DNA from: Galaxea fascicularis | Taxonomy: Eukaryota; Cnidaria; Anthozoa; Scleractinia; Euphylliidae | Length of the DNA: 64,000 bases | Direction of reading: 5' to 3' | NCBI GenBank assembly: GCA_948470475.1 | Contig: OX419341.1 | Span: forward strand, 29,155,400-29,219,399 | In this document: piece by piece, positions 14,960 to 26,387 of the stretch | Layout: each line of letters opens with the position of its first letter | Numbering within the stretch: the stretch's first letter is position 1 | Notes under the pieces: model-generated | Databases searched by the model: none | What the model saw: only the letters and a program-made list of their open reading frames with translations | What the model was told of the DNA's origin: nothing | Program-made: the position numbers and the translations under genes

Positions 14960-15874
14960 GTAGCATGTTTGCTATTAGTTATAATGAAAGCATCAACTGA
15001 AAGTGTAAGAGAAAAAGAATTTGCCATCACATCTATGCTTTGGAGGATTTTTCCTGTCCTTTATTTTAAGGTTCCTTATTTTTAAACTCTGAAAAATTAA
15101 TCACAGATCTCACCTTGATCCCGCCATCATGGGTTTCCCGAACAGCTATCCTTGATTCTTCTGTTTGGCAAGGATTTAACAGGTCATGGATTTCTTCATT
15201 GTGAATCTGCAAAAACAAATAATTGTACCATGCAGCTAGGCACCTCTTCGCCACTGTCCTAGCTTAAAGTTATATACCTTGGACTGATTATGCTTGATAG
15301 CAATAGGCCTGCTGGGCCTTGACGTATAGCGTTTCTGTGTCACACTGACATGAGCTGAGAGCTTACATGTACAAATAAATTATGGTATCACATTAAGGTG
15401 GTTAAATTTGAAAACTGTTTTCTTTTATGGTACGGTGGGTATACGTACTTCTAAAAAAGACGCCTTAAGTAAGAATTCCGTTTTATCTTTCCTTTGGTCG
15501 ATCCATTCGAACATCGTGTTGATTAGACGAGGAATAACCCCTCTTGATTCATCCGTTTCGTTGTTCGTGGTAAAGGCTGTTCCCATGGAGAAAGTCTTGC
15601 CAGATCCTGTCTGCCCATAAGCTAGAACCGTTGCATTATAACCTTTAAAAAATCCCTCAAGTAAAGGGATCACTGTTCTGGTGTAAAGATCCTCCTGTTT
15701 GCTAAAGGTTTCGAACACATAATCATACGTGAAGGCTTTGTGATCGCCGATTACAACTTGTGGATGCCCTGGAATACATCGAATGCACTCTTTACATCCA
15801 TCGCCGATTTCCTTTGGAACGAGCGGTCTTATTCTTAGGGCCACACGCACAGGAATGGTCTTCTCCTCTGGCAT
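24..15874 (-). CDS. KIF4: KIF4-type chromokinesin (N-terminal kinesin motor plus coiled-coil stalk), 3' end outside the window
   Basis: Plus-end microtubule motor of the kinesin-4 family; relatives bind chromosomes and organise the spindle midzone. Exons, 5' to 3': 15874-15449, 15206-15114, 14123-13960, 13188-13094, 12674-12552, 12272-12097, 11747-11686, 11430-11373, 11029-10952, 9747-9689, 9063-8970, 8567-8514, 7947-7717, 7309-7209, 6696-6624, 6347-6273, 5871-5761, 5221-5138, 5030-4908, 3887-3735, 2480-2383, 2283-2234, 1661-1582, 1111-1022, 564-472, 220-152, 68-24. All phases agree, giving 986 codons. The motor shows GQTGSGKT (about 87-94), SSRSH (210-214), DLAGSE (240-245) and a KNKPIVN neck (339-345). 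The stalk then follows vertebrate KIF4A block by block ([26 protein letters not shown]). The start [14 protein letters not shown] at 15874 fits the family; an in-frame ATG at 15922 would add 16 residues. About 250 C-terminal residues, including the Cys-rich tail expected from KIF4A, are not in view. Confidence 0.93.
221..471 (-). other. GC-AG intron of KIF4
   Basis: The exon 564-472 ends GAG-AAG and is followed by gcaggt, a strong GC donor. The acceptor is ttgtag before base 220. The nearby GT four bases downstream would leave the frame in phase 1 and break the next exon, whose open frame (VQYLLQQ) needs phase 0. The GC donor yields EQHEEK-VQYLL, which matches QQHQEK-VLYLL of vertebrate KIF4A. 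Seen in sequence; use of the GC site is inferred from frame and homology. Confidence 0.75.
655..992. mobile_element. Non-autonomous DNA element with terminal inverted repeats in a KIF4 intron
   Basis: The left end AGGCCTCGTTTATATGAAG and the right end CTTATAAACGAGGCCT are near-perfect inverted repeats; the match continues inward through GTTGTTCCGGGTA and TACCCGGGACAAC. The body repeats a TTATATGAGAAAAAAGTTG-like unit in both orientations. The element ends only 30 bp from the donor of the exon at 1111-1022. No coding capacity and no certain target-site duplication. A relative may lie at 26388-26628. Confidence 0.7.
2865..3640 (-). mobile_element. 5'-truncated LINE fragment in a KIF4 intron (reverse-transcriptase C-terminal part)
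   Basis: Minus-strand translation of about 3640-3200 gives a post-catalytic reverse-transcriptase region: [31 protein letters not shown], then [10 protein letters not shown]. The reading passes between two frames near 3350, so it is a broken copy. The catalytic core is absent and the probable 3' end carries a short repeat of TAGTAGGA near 2865-2885. It lies between the KIF4 exons 3887-3735 and 2480-2383, in the same orientation as the gene. APE-type non-LTR by resemblance; the clade was not determined. Confidence 0.7.
4118..4290. repeat. Short dispersed repeat built on CCCGGGATGA
   Basis: Five degenerate copies of a (T)CCCGGGA(T)GA core occur within 170 bp of a KIF4 intron, in a context of TTTCGTCCCGG and CCCGGGATGAGC. 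The palindromic CCCGGG core makes the segment partly self-complementary. No coding role is apparent. Confidence 0.45.
8287..8471. mobile_element. hAT-like miniature inverted-repeat element in a KIF4 intron
   Basis: The segment opens with CAGGGCTGCAAATAAT and closes with GTTATTTGCAGCTG, an imperfect inverted pair of the CAGGG type common in hAT elements. Inside, GTCGGACA-like units recur in both orientations. It is about 185 bp with no coding frame, and it ends 43 bp before the KIF4 exon 8567-8514. No clear 8-bp target duplication was found. Confidence 0.5.
9259..9425. repeat. GGTTTTCGGTTT-type simple repeat family, copy 1
   Basis: T/G-rich stretch built from degenerate GGTTTTCGGTTT and TTTGCGGTTTT units, including CCTATTTTGTCCTATTTGCGG. 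The same vocabulary on the opposite strand fills 29680-29950, so this is a dispersed family. It lies in the KIF4 intron between exons 9747-9689 and 9063-8970. Confidence 0.5.
10606..10700. mobile_element. Partial copy of a hairpin element also present at 49366-49506
   Basis: The block from TACATTTACATATG through CCCCCGCAAGAGCCTCCA and CATGCTAGATCCAGTTCAAT to GAATACGAATATGGCC is almost identical to the right half of the element at 49366-49506. Here the left arm is missing, so this is a truncated copy in a KIF4 intron. Confidence 0.6.
13830..13925 (-). repeat. tRNA-derived SINE-like sequence in a KIF4 intron
   Basis: On the minus strand GGCAGAGTGGTAAGAGAGC resembles an A box and GGGTTAAAGTCC a B box, followed by CCGGTTGTTCAAAAGGCG, a tail also met near 26711 and 26966. 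The intervening anticodon arm is not convincing, so it is called SINE-like rather than a tRNA gene. Confidence 0.45.
14925..14956. repeat. (AAT)n microsatellite
   Basis: About ten perfect AAT units in the KIF4 intron between exons 15206-15114 and 14123-13960. Confidence 0.9.
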
Positions 15875-17616
15875 GATCTTTCTTTCCGAGTGGATGAAAC
15901 CGATAACTTTAAGACAAAACAATCAAGAATATTCGAACTGTGAATAAATTTCTTTTGGTCTCTTGAATATAACCGCCACAAACATTATTACCCAGAGATC
16001 TCTTCGCACCTTTAGCCAGCCAGCGGTTGCCACCATGAGACTCGTGCCCAGGTTTCGTTCTGAAAAAGAGGAGGTGGAGAGAAAAATGGCAACTTGGTTG
16101 TCTCTAGATCTGTGGTATTTTTCGCGAATCTGTGGGTTTGGATTTCTGCAGAACGACAAGGTATTGTACGTTGATGTGCATGTTTTTACTCGATAGCCCT
16201 TGAATTTTAATTTTTCCAGTCTTAACCGTCAGAAAATCGTTACGTTAAATTCGTCGTTACCTTTGGCACGATCTCGGTGTTCGTGTTTGAAAACATGTAG
16301 GTATGAGCTTTTGTCACTTCTTATGTCCATTTGTCAGGAGACAAAAAAAAACCTTCTTGAAACTCGAATGACTTCTCTACAGCTGGTACTGGGCAGTTAT
16401 GTTGACACATCGAGAAACTTCAACGAAACTTACGTCACAGAGACACATTTCTATTTGCTTGATCAGTCTGAACCCACTAATGGATTCGTTTTTAGGCTGT
16501 GTCTAAATGACTGGCATCCGGTCAAGGTTGTAAAAACACTAAATGAACGGCAGTCCGATATTTCCTTGACAAGTTCAGAAAAGGTGAAGAATTTATCCGA
16601 TCTAAACTATGATATTTTCAACAAATTAAACGAATGCATTTGCTTAACTATCGAAGTAACCGTTAAGAAAGCGATGCAGTCTTATTAATATAAACTACCA
16701 AAGTGCAAAATAATTGTCTAAATGACCGGCAGCTGGTCATGATCTTCAAGCCTAATACAAACATCCACATTCCTAACTAAAACACACTTAATCTCCCCTG
16801 AGTCAGACTGTAGACCATAATAGTGATTTGAAGCCGGATCCAGTGTTTGACCAGCTGCCGGTGGTTTAGACACTTAGCATTTTTTAATAAAATGGGGCTG
16901 TAAAGACATTTCTTTATCTCCTTGGTTAGCTTATTTTTTTATCACTCTTTACTGAGTACTGATGTCACTTCTTTGTGATTTGTTCTGCTACTTATTAAAT
17001 GGTTTCTTACAGTAAAGTGGCTTGTTTTGATGAGTAGTTAATATCTGAGTGAAGATAATCTGTTTTGAATTTTTTGAATTCCAGTTAATATTTGCCTTCT
17101 TTCTAAGCCTAGGAGTCACTAATCCTCCACTTAGGATTTAAAAATATCAGGCCTCATCACTCTGTGTATAGCATTCATTTTAATGGCCATACTTCAGGAT
17201 ATTCTCTTGACCTAGAAACTGCTTGTTATTGCAACTACTTGTTGGTTTCCAAAAGGAAGACTTTGGTCAATGTGTTGAGTAAAAACTGAGTGAGCATATC
17301 AGCACCTCGAAATGTCAGCGGAATTGAAGGTGCTAATGTGACAAAAATAAACACAAATTGAATTTTAGTAAAAAACTTTATTGGGTAACTAATTTCAGAA
17401 CAAATCACTGTAAGAGGTTTTTATTCCTATGTTATCTTTGTGTTTGCTTGCTTTTCATGTGCTGTGATAATTGGAATGTAAATTTAGGTAGACGCCAGTA
17501 CATATTATTTTCTTTTTTTTCACTGGCCATATAACTGTGGGTAAATATCAGAAAAATGTCTAGCTCGTTTTCTTCCTTCTTTACAGGCCTAAGAAAGTCA
17601 TTGTTTTCAGCATCAA
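15875..17616. other. Divergent intergenic region between KIF4 and SH3D19-like genes
   Basis: About 1.74 kb separates the two start codons, so promoters for both genes should lie here, probably with a 5' non-coding exon for the SH3D19-like gene: an acceptor-like tract (ttctttacag) sits 31 bp before its ATG and an in-frame stop lies between. No TATA box was identified. The open frame 16200-16688 resembles nothing I know and overlaps an inverted-repeat element, so I do not call it a gene. Confidence 0.6.
16715..16873. mobile_element. Miniature inverted-repeat element
   Basis: The ends are GTCTAAATGACCGGCAGCTG at 16716 and the complementary CAGCTGCCGGTGGTTTAGAC closing near 16872. About 160 bp, no coding frame. 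A half copy (TGTCTAAATGACTGGCATCC) lies at about 16498-16530, suggesting two insertions or a rearranged one. Confidence 0.65.
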
Positions 17617-20600
17617 ATGGAAGGAAAGCCTGGTAGACCAGTTCCCCCTAAACCAGCCCCTTATGTCCAACAGACACCACTTCCCTCTGCAGTACCTCTC
17701 GTACTTACACCAGCTCATCACACACCTTCCAGTGGGGCCTCACCTGTGACTGGCAGGAAGCCTCCCCCCTCTGGGGCCCCTCCCCCTCCTCCTCCTAGAG
17801 TGGATCTTGGAGAAGCACCTGGTGGAGTTGTGTGTTCTCTTAAGGAAAACAGAAGTGATGGCATTACAAAGAAAGGATCCCCTAAACTCAAGTACAATAC
17901 AATACAATAAGTTTCTTAAGTTACACTGTTCAAAACTAATAGACTGATTACTTTTTCCCATCTCTAAAGAAATAGATTTTCCAGGAAAACTGAATTCTCA
18001 AGCAAATCTTGGAAAGGTGTACATAATCTAAACTGGGGAAGTTGGGGGAGAGGGGGTGAACAATGTATTTTTAAGTATTAATAAACATGCAATTGATGTT
18101 TATGAAACAGTCAAATTGTTTTAAGTATCCCTAAATTACAAAGCAATTATTTTATTTTATTTTCCTAAGTCAAGTTTTGTTTTTACTTAAAGCTGAGTGG
18201 TTGCTTCCAGTGTTGTTTTTGAAGGTCAATTAATAGCCCTTGCTAAGTGAGAGATGACCATGGTATCACATGTGCTTTGAAATAAATAGTTGCTAGAATC
18301 CTCTTGTTTGCCAAAATTCAAACAGACCTTTATACATGTAAATCTCATCTGATCAATAACCAATGCCAACTATATTTTATTTTTCAGGACTAAGGGAAAA
18401 CCCGAAATTACCATAGTGTCTGCAAGACCAATGGATACCCCAGGGGTTATCCCCCCTCCTTCAGCCCCCAGACCACAAGTGGACACCTCAGGGGTACTCC
18501 CTCCTCCTTCAGCCCCCAATCCTCTTGTTCAGGAGTCTGAAGAGCCCAAAGTCCCTCAAAGGCCAGGTCGCCAGTCCAAGGGGCGTGAACCACCACCAAG
18601 ACCTAAGACCCGTCCTGTGAGTGAACTCACAGATGAGCAGCACATAGCACCAGTAATCCCTGGAGAGGGTATAAGTACTCAAGTTACACCTGGCAAGCGA
18701 GAGGAAGGGAAAACAAATGAAGATTCTGATTTGAAGAGAGCTGCACTTGTCCCGAGTCGTAAGGTGCTCAATCACAACATGGATTCAAATTTGGAAGAGA
18801 AATTAGAACTTAATAACAGGGTGGAGAGCAAGGAGGTTGTGGAAGATAAGCTGGCGAGGAGTATTGCTGGAAAAGCAACTGTTATTGATACTAAACACGC
18901 AGAGAATGAATCAGGGTCTCCGGTAGAAGTTGACGGAGTGATAGAAACAGCGCCGCCCACCTCCAGTGTCCCGGCTGCTGATGCTGCGACGACAGCAAAG
19001 AAGAATAAACCCACGGTTATTTTGAGTAAACCTTTGAAAAAAAGTCCGCCACCTTTGCCGGACTCAGAGGAAAAGCAGGGAAACAAAAGCCAAAAGAAAG
19101 CAAATAAGGAAGACAAACAGCTTCCTTTGACAAACCGGGGAGGGAAACCACCAACACCTGCTAAGAAACCCAAGCCAGCTGTTAAGCCTAAACCGATCAG
19201 TGTAGTGGAGACACCCAGTAAAGAAACAGTAGAAGACAAGAAACTGGATACTTCAGTGGCTCCTAAACCGAAGCCTAGACCTACTGTGATTTTGCCGTCT
19301 AATCCTGCCAAAGTGACCGAAGGACTAAAACCCTCTCTTGGCGAGACTGAGACAACCAAGGATGAGGGCGAAAGTAAAGCCCAAGTGAAGCCATCTCGAC
19401 CGACTGTAATTTTACCACACAAACCAAAACTTAGGGAAGAACCAAAGTCTTGTGAGACCGACTCTGTTAATGAGAAGGAAAAAGAAGCAGTTCAAGGAAA
19501 GCTCTCAAAGCCAACTCTGATTTCGAGAGCGAAACCTTCGCAGCTGACCGAAGCATCAAAGCCTACTGATGATGGTAATGAATGCGAGCGAGCTGACATA
19601 AAGCCAGTTTCAGATGTGTCTATGCGGAAGGGACAAGAGGGAGGGAAAGATCAAGAACAGACGCTTGCATCTCAAAGTGTGAAACCAAAGCGCGTACCTA
19701 CTGTCATACGAGCACAACGCCCTGAAGGACAGGACGCTGGTGAAATGCGTAAAGCACCAAAGAGGCCACAGAGAGGGCCAAGCGTGAGAAAACCAGCACC
19801 ACCACGGCCAGTCAGTGCTCCGTCTGAGGAGAAGGAAGATCAGGACAGTCCCACACCAAGCACTCAAGAAGAATCGGGTATTGATGTGTTTGCTCAAGTA
19901 ACGGATAAAAAACAAGAGAAGTCACCGAAACCTCAACGACCAGTTAGTATGGATGCTCAGAGATCAAACGATGTGAAGGCTCTGGTAAAGGGAGAATCCG
20001 CTTTGAACAGAAAAGGTTCAAAGAAAAGACTTGCTCCACCCAGACCTCCTGCGGCGGTGCCCCACAGATTGGAAGTGGAGCCAACGAATGTTCCAGATAA
20101 AACGTTTAAAGAAAAGCACCAGCCGCCTCCCCCCAGGCCTCCCACGGCGGAGCCTGTCGAGGAGAAGGTTGATCTGACATCAAACACACGTGATGAAACG
20201 GAAGAAAAGGATGGCAAGGCCACAGGTAAAAACAAGCCTCTAAGGCCGCCTTCGAAGGTGTTGGAAAGCAAAGATTTACCAGAGGAAACTAATCACAGTC
20301 GTGTTGATAAACCAAAACCAGCTAGACCTGCTCCAGTAGCTCCGAAGATAGATGCTGCCAACAGAAATGAGGCCGAAACACGAACTATCGGAGAGACGTC
20401 AGCCGGTGGTCACGTGAAAGGCACTTGCGATGCACGTGACTCTGAAGGTCCTGAAAATGCTTCAAAGGCAAAACAAAAACCACCTCGACCTGCGTCCTCT
20501 TCCTTTTCATCAAAGAAGAAGCCACATAGACCATCAGGGCCAACAGCTCAGTAAGAAACATTTTTTTCCTCTGCTACGGCTTTTTCTTTTTGATGATTGT

Positions 20601-23600
20601 TGATGATTAAGACATCTTTTAAAACTGGGAAACCTTGCAAACTAGAAATTGCATATTTCTTCCCTTGTATCAAAACCGCAATTTATCCTCTTTTCGTAAA
20701 TAAAAAATAAAATGTTGAGCGACTGGTTTGGATGCGACTTGGTCATCTTTCTCAACATAGCGATGGTGTTCGCGGAATCGGTCGCTTAGTCGTCCTCCTG
20801 TCTTGTCACTGTATATATGTGAACCTATTTGATCTTTTTGCAGGCCCAGCAAGAAGGCAAAAGAAGAGACTGCTCCAACGCAAGTGTCGTCAGTTTGCGA
20901 GACGTACATAGAGCCCTCTGCTATAGCTCTCTATGATTATGAACCTACTGCCATTGACGACCTGGCGTTTAATGTAAGTGGTGTTGGTCTTCTTAGCTAC
21001 GTTTTTAAATTTCGTTGACGACATGAATAGTAGATGTAAAGCAATTTACAAAACCACCCTTTTTTTCTGAAGTTTCGTTATTTCGTGACGTTTCCAATCA
21101 ATCATTTCATGCAGAACTTAACATGATGAAGGTGTTTTCCTCTTAAACCTTGATACATTTGCACGAATAGCGTTCATTGGACACGCAGAGGGTTCGAGTC
21201 GCCAGGATCGATTAATTCAACCGAAATAAAACACTGTTTAATCAAGCAAGGGCAGATGCACATATATTCGTACGGCTCCTGAAAATCCTGGAAAGTACTA
21301 GCATTTTCCAGGACTGGAAAGTCCTTGAAAATGGTAGGAGATCCTAGAAAACCTTGGAATTTTGTAAACTCACGTAATAGCTGGAAAATACTTCAAGCGC
21401 ATTGTGGGTCCTGGAGTAAGACTTTCTGCGGCCTGGAAAGTCCTCGAATTTTGTTTCTGAAAAAGTGTAAGAATCCTGTAGACGGCTGGAAGATATGAAA
21501 AGAAAGCGGGTCCCAAATTTTGCGAGTAAAAATATATTCAATTTGAAAACCTTTTTTATTTGCTAATTTAAAATTAGTTGTCGCAAGTGATGGTTTGAGG
21601 AAAGATGTCATGTACCGGTGTACTCGAATTATTTCTGCATACACAAACGACAAAAGGCGGCGTGATGTAAGAAGGCAGTGATTCTTTACGGTTAATTTGT
21701 ATTCGGCAATGTGTTGCACACCAAAGAGGCGCTTTTGAAACTGGCCGGGGAATTTTTATATTTTGAATATATTTAATTGTGCGTGTTTGTTTTGCCTATA
21801 GGCGGGAGATGAAATAGTGCTCGTGAAAAAGATAGATAGTGATTGGTACATCGGACGGTTGGGAGACCAGCAGGGAATGTTTCCTGTGAAGTTTGTGGAA
21901 ATCATAGAGGATCTTCATGAAGACGTTGCACAAGAATCCCAGGTAAAAGTACCTTTCCACTGAAACCTTAGCAGAAACCACAACTGTAACTTTCAGTAAC
22001 CTAGCCCTTACATTTTTTCCTTTTCTACAGCCGACCACAACTCCTGCAAGTTCCCCGTTCGATGTTATGGCTTTATATGATTTCCATGGCAACGAACATG
22101 ATGGCGAGTTGGTCTTCACCGTCGGAGAGATTATACACGTGACCGAAAAGGTGAACGACGATTGGCTAAGAGGCGAATACCACGGACAAAACGGGGCTTT
22201 CCCTTGTAATTTTGTTGATATAAGCGAGGACACAATCAAGGAATTGCCGCTGAACGAAGCGAAAATGACAAGTTCGGCCAGAAAAGGAAAGGAAAAGGAA
22301 GAAAGGACGTCACCTAATTCAGCGCTTGGTCTTCGCTGTAAAGCGCTGTTTGATTATAACAGTGATGTGCTAGAAGATCTCAGTTTCCACACAGGAGATG
22401 TTATCATAATTCACAAGAAAACAGGAGATGAGTGGTTTGAAGGCAAGCTTAAGGGACGAGTAGGGTTGTTTCCGTCAGCTTACGTGGAAGTTATTGAAGA
22501 TTCTCAGGGAAGTCAACCAGGTAAAGGATTAGTACTGACCAATTTATTAAGAGTTGATCACCTTAGCACGGCGGCTCATGCAACTATTCGAGTTTCAAGT
22601 TTGTACAATTCTATGACTCTGTTGAAAATTAATTATTTGAAGACTGTATAGTTCTTTGGAGGTTTGTGTAATTTCAGGTACCCATTCGAGTCTGAACAGT
22701 CGTAACACTGAAGTATACTATCTGCTCTGCTTTGTGAATTTTTGGCAATTTCTTTCTTATTTTAATAATTTATAAACACGGTATCAAAACGTTTCTTTTC
22801 ATTTTCATCTTTGTGCTCCGTAACAACCAAGAACTGTAAATAATTTCATCGCAGTAACATCACTATACTTTAACACAAAACAGACTATGTTGGGGCGCAC
22901 AGTGAGGCCGAAAAAGATTTTGGCTATTTAAAATAGCGTCGCTGTTCCCTTTCAGAGTGTTTCAAACCAGTTGCAATCAAGGATTGAAGGGTTTGAAACA
23001 CTTGAAACACTTCCCCATACAAATCCTTATATTTCTATTCTTGCGTAATATGGTACAGTACAGATACTCGTATATCGAGCTTGTGCTTCCTGTGGTATCG
23101 TGTAGTTTATCGAACGTTATGTTTTAGAAAAGACGAAAATATCCACTGTTGAATTCGGCACGGCCCTGTACGAGTTCACTGGATCAGCATCAGATGAATT
23201 GTCTTTCACGAAAGGAGACAAGATAGAAATCACAGAGGTGATCAGCGATGATTGGCTGAAAGGCAGGATGGGATCACGGGAAGGAATGTTTCCTCGGACG
23301 TTCGTTCAGCTATCAAAAGAGTCAGGTTCGTTTACATGAGTGTTGACCGTCTCTTGCTTATAAATATAGTTAACGTGATTCATTTCATGATGACAATGTT
23401 AATGATGGCAATTGCATTGTCGTATATGCTAATAAAGTGGATAGCGTTTTTCGCTCGCTCTGGTTGGCTGCTCAAACTCGCGAAAGCAAACGCTATTCAC
23501 ATCCGAGCAACTCGCGCGGAAATCATAATTGTTGACAGGAATGAGTTCAAAATCACTATGATTTTTCAGGTCTGTTATCTCTCTGTTTAGTATATACCTC

Positions 23601-24891
23601 GGTGTCGGTGGCCAGTCGTAGATATTTACCGAGCCGCGAAGCCACCTCCGAACTCGGTGAATAATTGTTAAGTATCCGCAGGAAGGTCTATGATTTCAAA
23701 TGGTGGGATTGTCACCCGCTGGTTCTCCGGCGAAAAGATAGTTAATTACACGTACAACCCAAGAAAAGCATCAGCGCAAGCTAAAGCAAGTAAATGTTTT
23801 CTCGTGCGATAAACAGAAGTATAACGTGATATACGCATTTTGGAAACAGAATTAACGCTCACAAGTTGTGATTGCTCTCACTCTTGTTTTTTATTTTTTG
23901 TGCATGTGTGTGTGCTGGAGTTATTGCTTGTGTCGTTACGTGACACGTGTAAACCGCGAGGTGTAAATGTGAGATCTGGATCACTCGGCTGACGGACTGA
24001 AAATCACTAAATTTCATGTTTTCAACGTCTGCTCGATGATCAATACTAATTGACTGAACTTTTTGTTTTATCCGTCTCCAGTCGGTGACAAACCACAACT
24101 TGCACAGAAGAATGCGAAAGTGACACCTAAGGCCAAGGCTTTGTTTGATTTTGATGGTGAATTCGATGATGAATTATCGTTTAAGGTAAATGTAGAATTG
24201 TTAATCCTTCCTCGGAACTCAGTCTTGGGAAGAAACTCATTTCTACAGTTATTGGTGGTAAGCCATTATCAAGATCACCGTAATAATTGTTTTGTTAAGC
24301 AGAACAATATGGCTAAAACTGGTTTGACATCCTAGGGAAGTGATGGCGACTATACCCATAACATGACGAATGATATCAGTTGAAAGCGTGAAAGCAACTG
24401 TCGAAATATATGCGTGAATAATGGTACTGATACTGTGAATGATGTATGTGAAATAAATCACATACCACATTAATCTCTTTCACGGGAACTTATGAACCCG
24501 CAATTGACCTGCTCCCAACGTCAGAAGCTTCATAACTCACTTGATTAGACGATCGCAGCGGGTCTTTTATGTGACTCCTTAATCACATAGCTGAACTAAA
24601 ATAACTGAAATAAATCACATACCACATTAATCTCTTTCACGGGAACATATGAACCCGCAATTGACCTGCTCCCAACGTCAGAAGCTTCATAACTCACTTG
24701 ATTAGACGATCGCAGCGGGTCTTTTATGTGACTCCTTAATCACATAGCTGAACTTTCGTCTTGTTTTTCAGGTTGATGATATCATAATTTTGTTAGAGCG
24801 CGTTAATGAGGAATGGCTCAAAGGAGAAGTGAACAACAGAGTCGGTCGATTTCCAGCCACATTTGTAGAAGTTTTGACACCGCTTCATTGA
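17617..24891 (+). CDS. SH3D19: SH3D19/Eve-1-like adaptor with proline-rich N-terminus and five SH3 domains
   Basis: Scaffold or adaptor; vertebrate SH3D19 (Eve-1/EBP) also has a proline-rich half and five SH3 domains and acts in endocytic and ADAM-linked signalling. Exons: 17617-17891, 18388-20550, 20844-20973, 21802-21942, 22031-22520, 23128-23325, 24082-24185, 24772-24891; phases agree, 1206 residues plus TGA. An in-frame TAA at 17590 supports the ATG at 17617. Residues 1-830 are Pro/Lys/Glu-rich with many PxxP sites (PPPSAPRPQ, RPPPAVPHR-like). SH3 domains lie near 838-891 (ALYDYEP), 915-970 (ALYDFHG), 1004-1058 (ALFDYNS), 1075-1131 (ALYEFTG) and 1149-1202 (ALFDFDG), each keeping the ALYDY-type motif, the paired W or W/F and the terminal P..FV. 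SH3-1 and SH3-5 are split by introns. The orthology call rests on domain order; CIN85/CD2AP have only three SH3 domains. Confidence 0.88.
21265..21500. repeat. Dispersed repeat with CCTGGAAAGTCCT units in an SH3D19 intron
   Basis: Multiple degenerate copies of CCTGGAAAGTCCTTGAA, in both orientations (TTTCCAGGACTGGAAAGTCC), fill most of the segment between exons 20844-20973 and 21802-21942. There is no coding content. Family unassigned. Confidence 0.45.
24450..24755. repeat. 157-bp direct tandem duplication in the last SH3D19 intron
   Basis: The unit starting GAAATAAATCACATACCAC at 24450 recurs at 24607, nearly identical across its length (one clear difference, CTTATG versus CATATG). It contains GACCTGCTCCCAACGTCAG, shared with the SINE near 62060, so the unit derives from that family. 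The second copy ends about 16 bp before the acceptor of the last exon (24772) and brings a possible branch-point sequence CTGAACT close to it. Confidence 0.85.
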
Positions 24892-26387
24892 CGGAGTAGA
24901 GATTTACCGAACATGTGACAATTTAGCCATCAAAGCCCCAGAAAATAGGGAATTAATTGGAGTAACTCAGATCGATGACCATAAAGGTTGGATTTTTTTC
25001 TTAAGTTGCATACCATATAAAAGGGCTCGGGGTACCGCTTCAAAACTTATCGCTGAAAACGTTTTTCTGTCTGATGGCTTATACTGCGTCGGATGAAAGG
25101 CAAGGGAGGGTGTAAATGTTGAGTTTACAGTAGAACCTGCGCCTTACGGTCACCTCGTTATTACGACCACTTTTTGTGGCCAGAACTGCGAAAGCCCGCT
25201 TACTTTCTTATTTGAAACGTTTCATGGCGCAACGGTGGTCGTGGTCTAGCTATTGCTGTGTGTAGAGACGGTTCGTAATTGTTAGGTAAACAAACATTAA
25301 TAGTTCGAAGTGTTTATTTTTCCTGCATTTATGCAATTTAGTTACTGTTCGGACTGAAGTTTAATTCTCAGTTGTACGTCAGTTTCGAGCAAGTAATGAA
25401 CGGGTCAATTCATTATGGTATTGAAAGATAAATTATTAGCAAAATCCTTTAATAAATCCGATGTCAATAATAAGTTACAGAGAATGAAAACGAAAGAATA
25501 TAGAAATCATTTGCAAAAACATATACCAAAGTGTTTATGAAAAGACTGGGAACATACTAATCTGTAAATGTAAAGGTAGTTAAAAGAGAATATTCGACCA
25601 AATGCGAAACTGAAATGCCATTAATTATGTTCGTTATAAGGTTACTAGTTTTCGCTAGTAATAAACTGTAAATCGTTTTTAGTTTTGTTTGAGTCAGTGC
25701 AGGATATATATTTTCACTTAGACTCTTGAACGTGCATAGCCACCTCTTCTAATTTTTAAATTTGCCGTTCTTCGTTTTCGAGAAGATCTGCTGTACCCTT
25801 ATACAATACTCCATGTTGCTTGTGATAATTTCCTGGTGGAATGGTGTTTATGTTAAGCCGTAATGTGAGATCATAATTTTGACCTTTTGCTCCACAAAGG
25901 ACTGGATCTACCCACAATGCAAATGGAATTCATCATAATAGTAAATTTCTTCTGTGAATCAACTCAACTTCAATGGCATCCAGAGAATTTTGAATTAAAA
26001 CGTGGTCAAATTTGCTTACCAAAGAAGTTTAGTGCGTTTTTAATTCATCACTATCTTCCACTGCGTTTTGTAGTGCCCGAGTAAAGTCCGCCGAGAAGAA
26101 AACTCGGTGGGTGAAATAAGAGCCGAAATAACCGTATGCTCTCGCAGGCTATTCGGGACATCATTTGTCCGCTTAAATATAACAACTCCAAAGATTGCCT
26201 AATGTGGTTGAACTAAAAGTCCTCCGGCCCATCGACCTCGAAACAGTGCCGTTTCAGTGTACCGTTGGACACTGTACTTATCAGAGGTATTTGGACGCTG
26301 TGTTAACTGTCAAGCGAATAGCGCCCCTTCATCGCCTTCCCAAGGAGTTGTCAGGGGTATGTGCGAACTATGGACCACCGGCGGCTT

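Noticed and set aside
14754..14966. Open frame rich in tyrosine on the minus strand
   Set aside because: It is produced by the (AAT)n tract and AT-rich intron sequence.
16200..16688. 162-codon open frame on the plus strand between KIF4 and the SH3D19-like gene
   Set aside because: No recognisable domain; the later part runs into a half copy of the inverted-repeat element at 16715-16873, and it has no clear splice partners.
18772..19422. 216-codon open frame antisense to the large SH3D19 exon
   Set aside because: It is the complement of a proline/lysine-rich coding exon; such biased composition opens the reverse frame by chance.
24063..24335. Short open frame ending within an SH3D19 intron
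   Set aside because: It is exon 24082-24185 read through its donor; the second half of the SH3 fold is supplied by exon 24772-24891.
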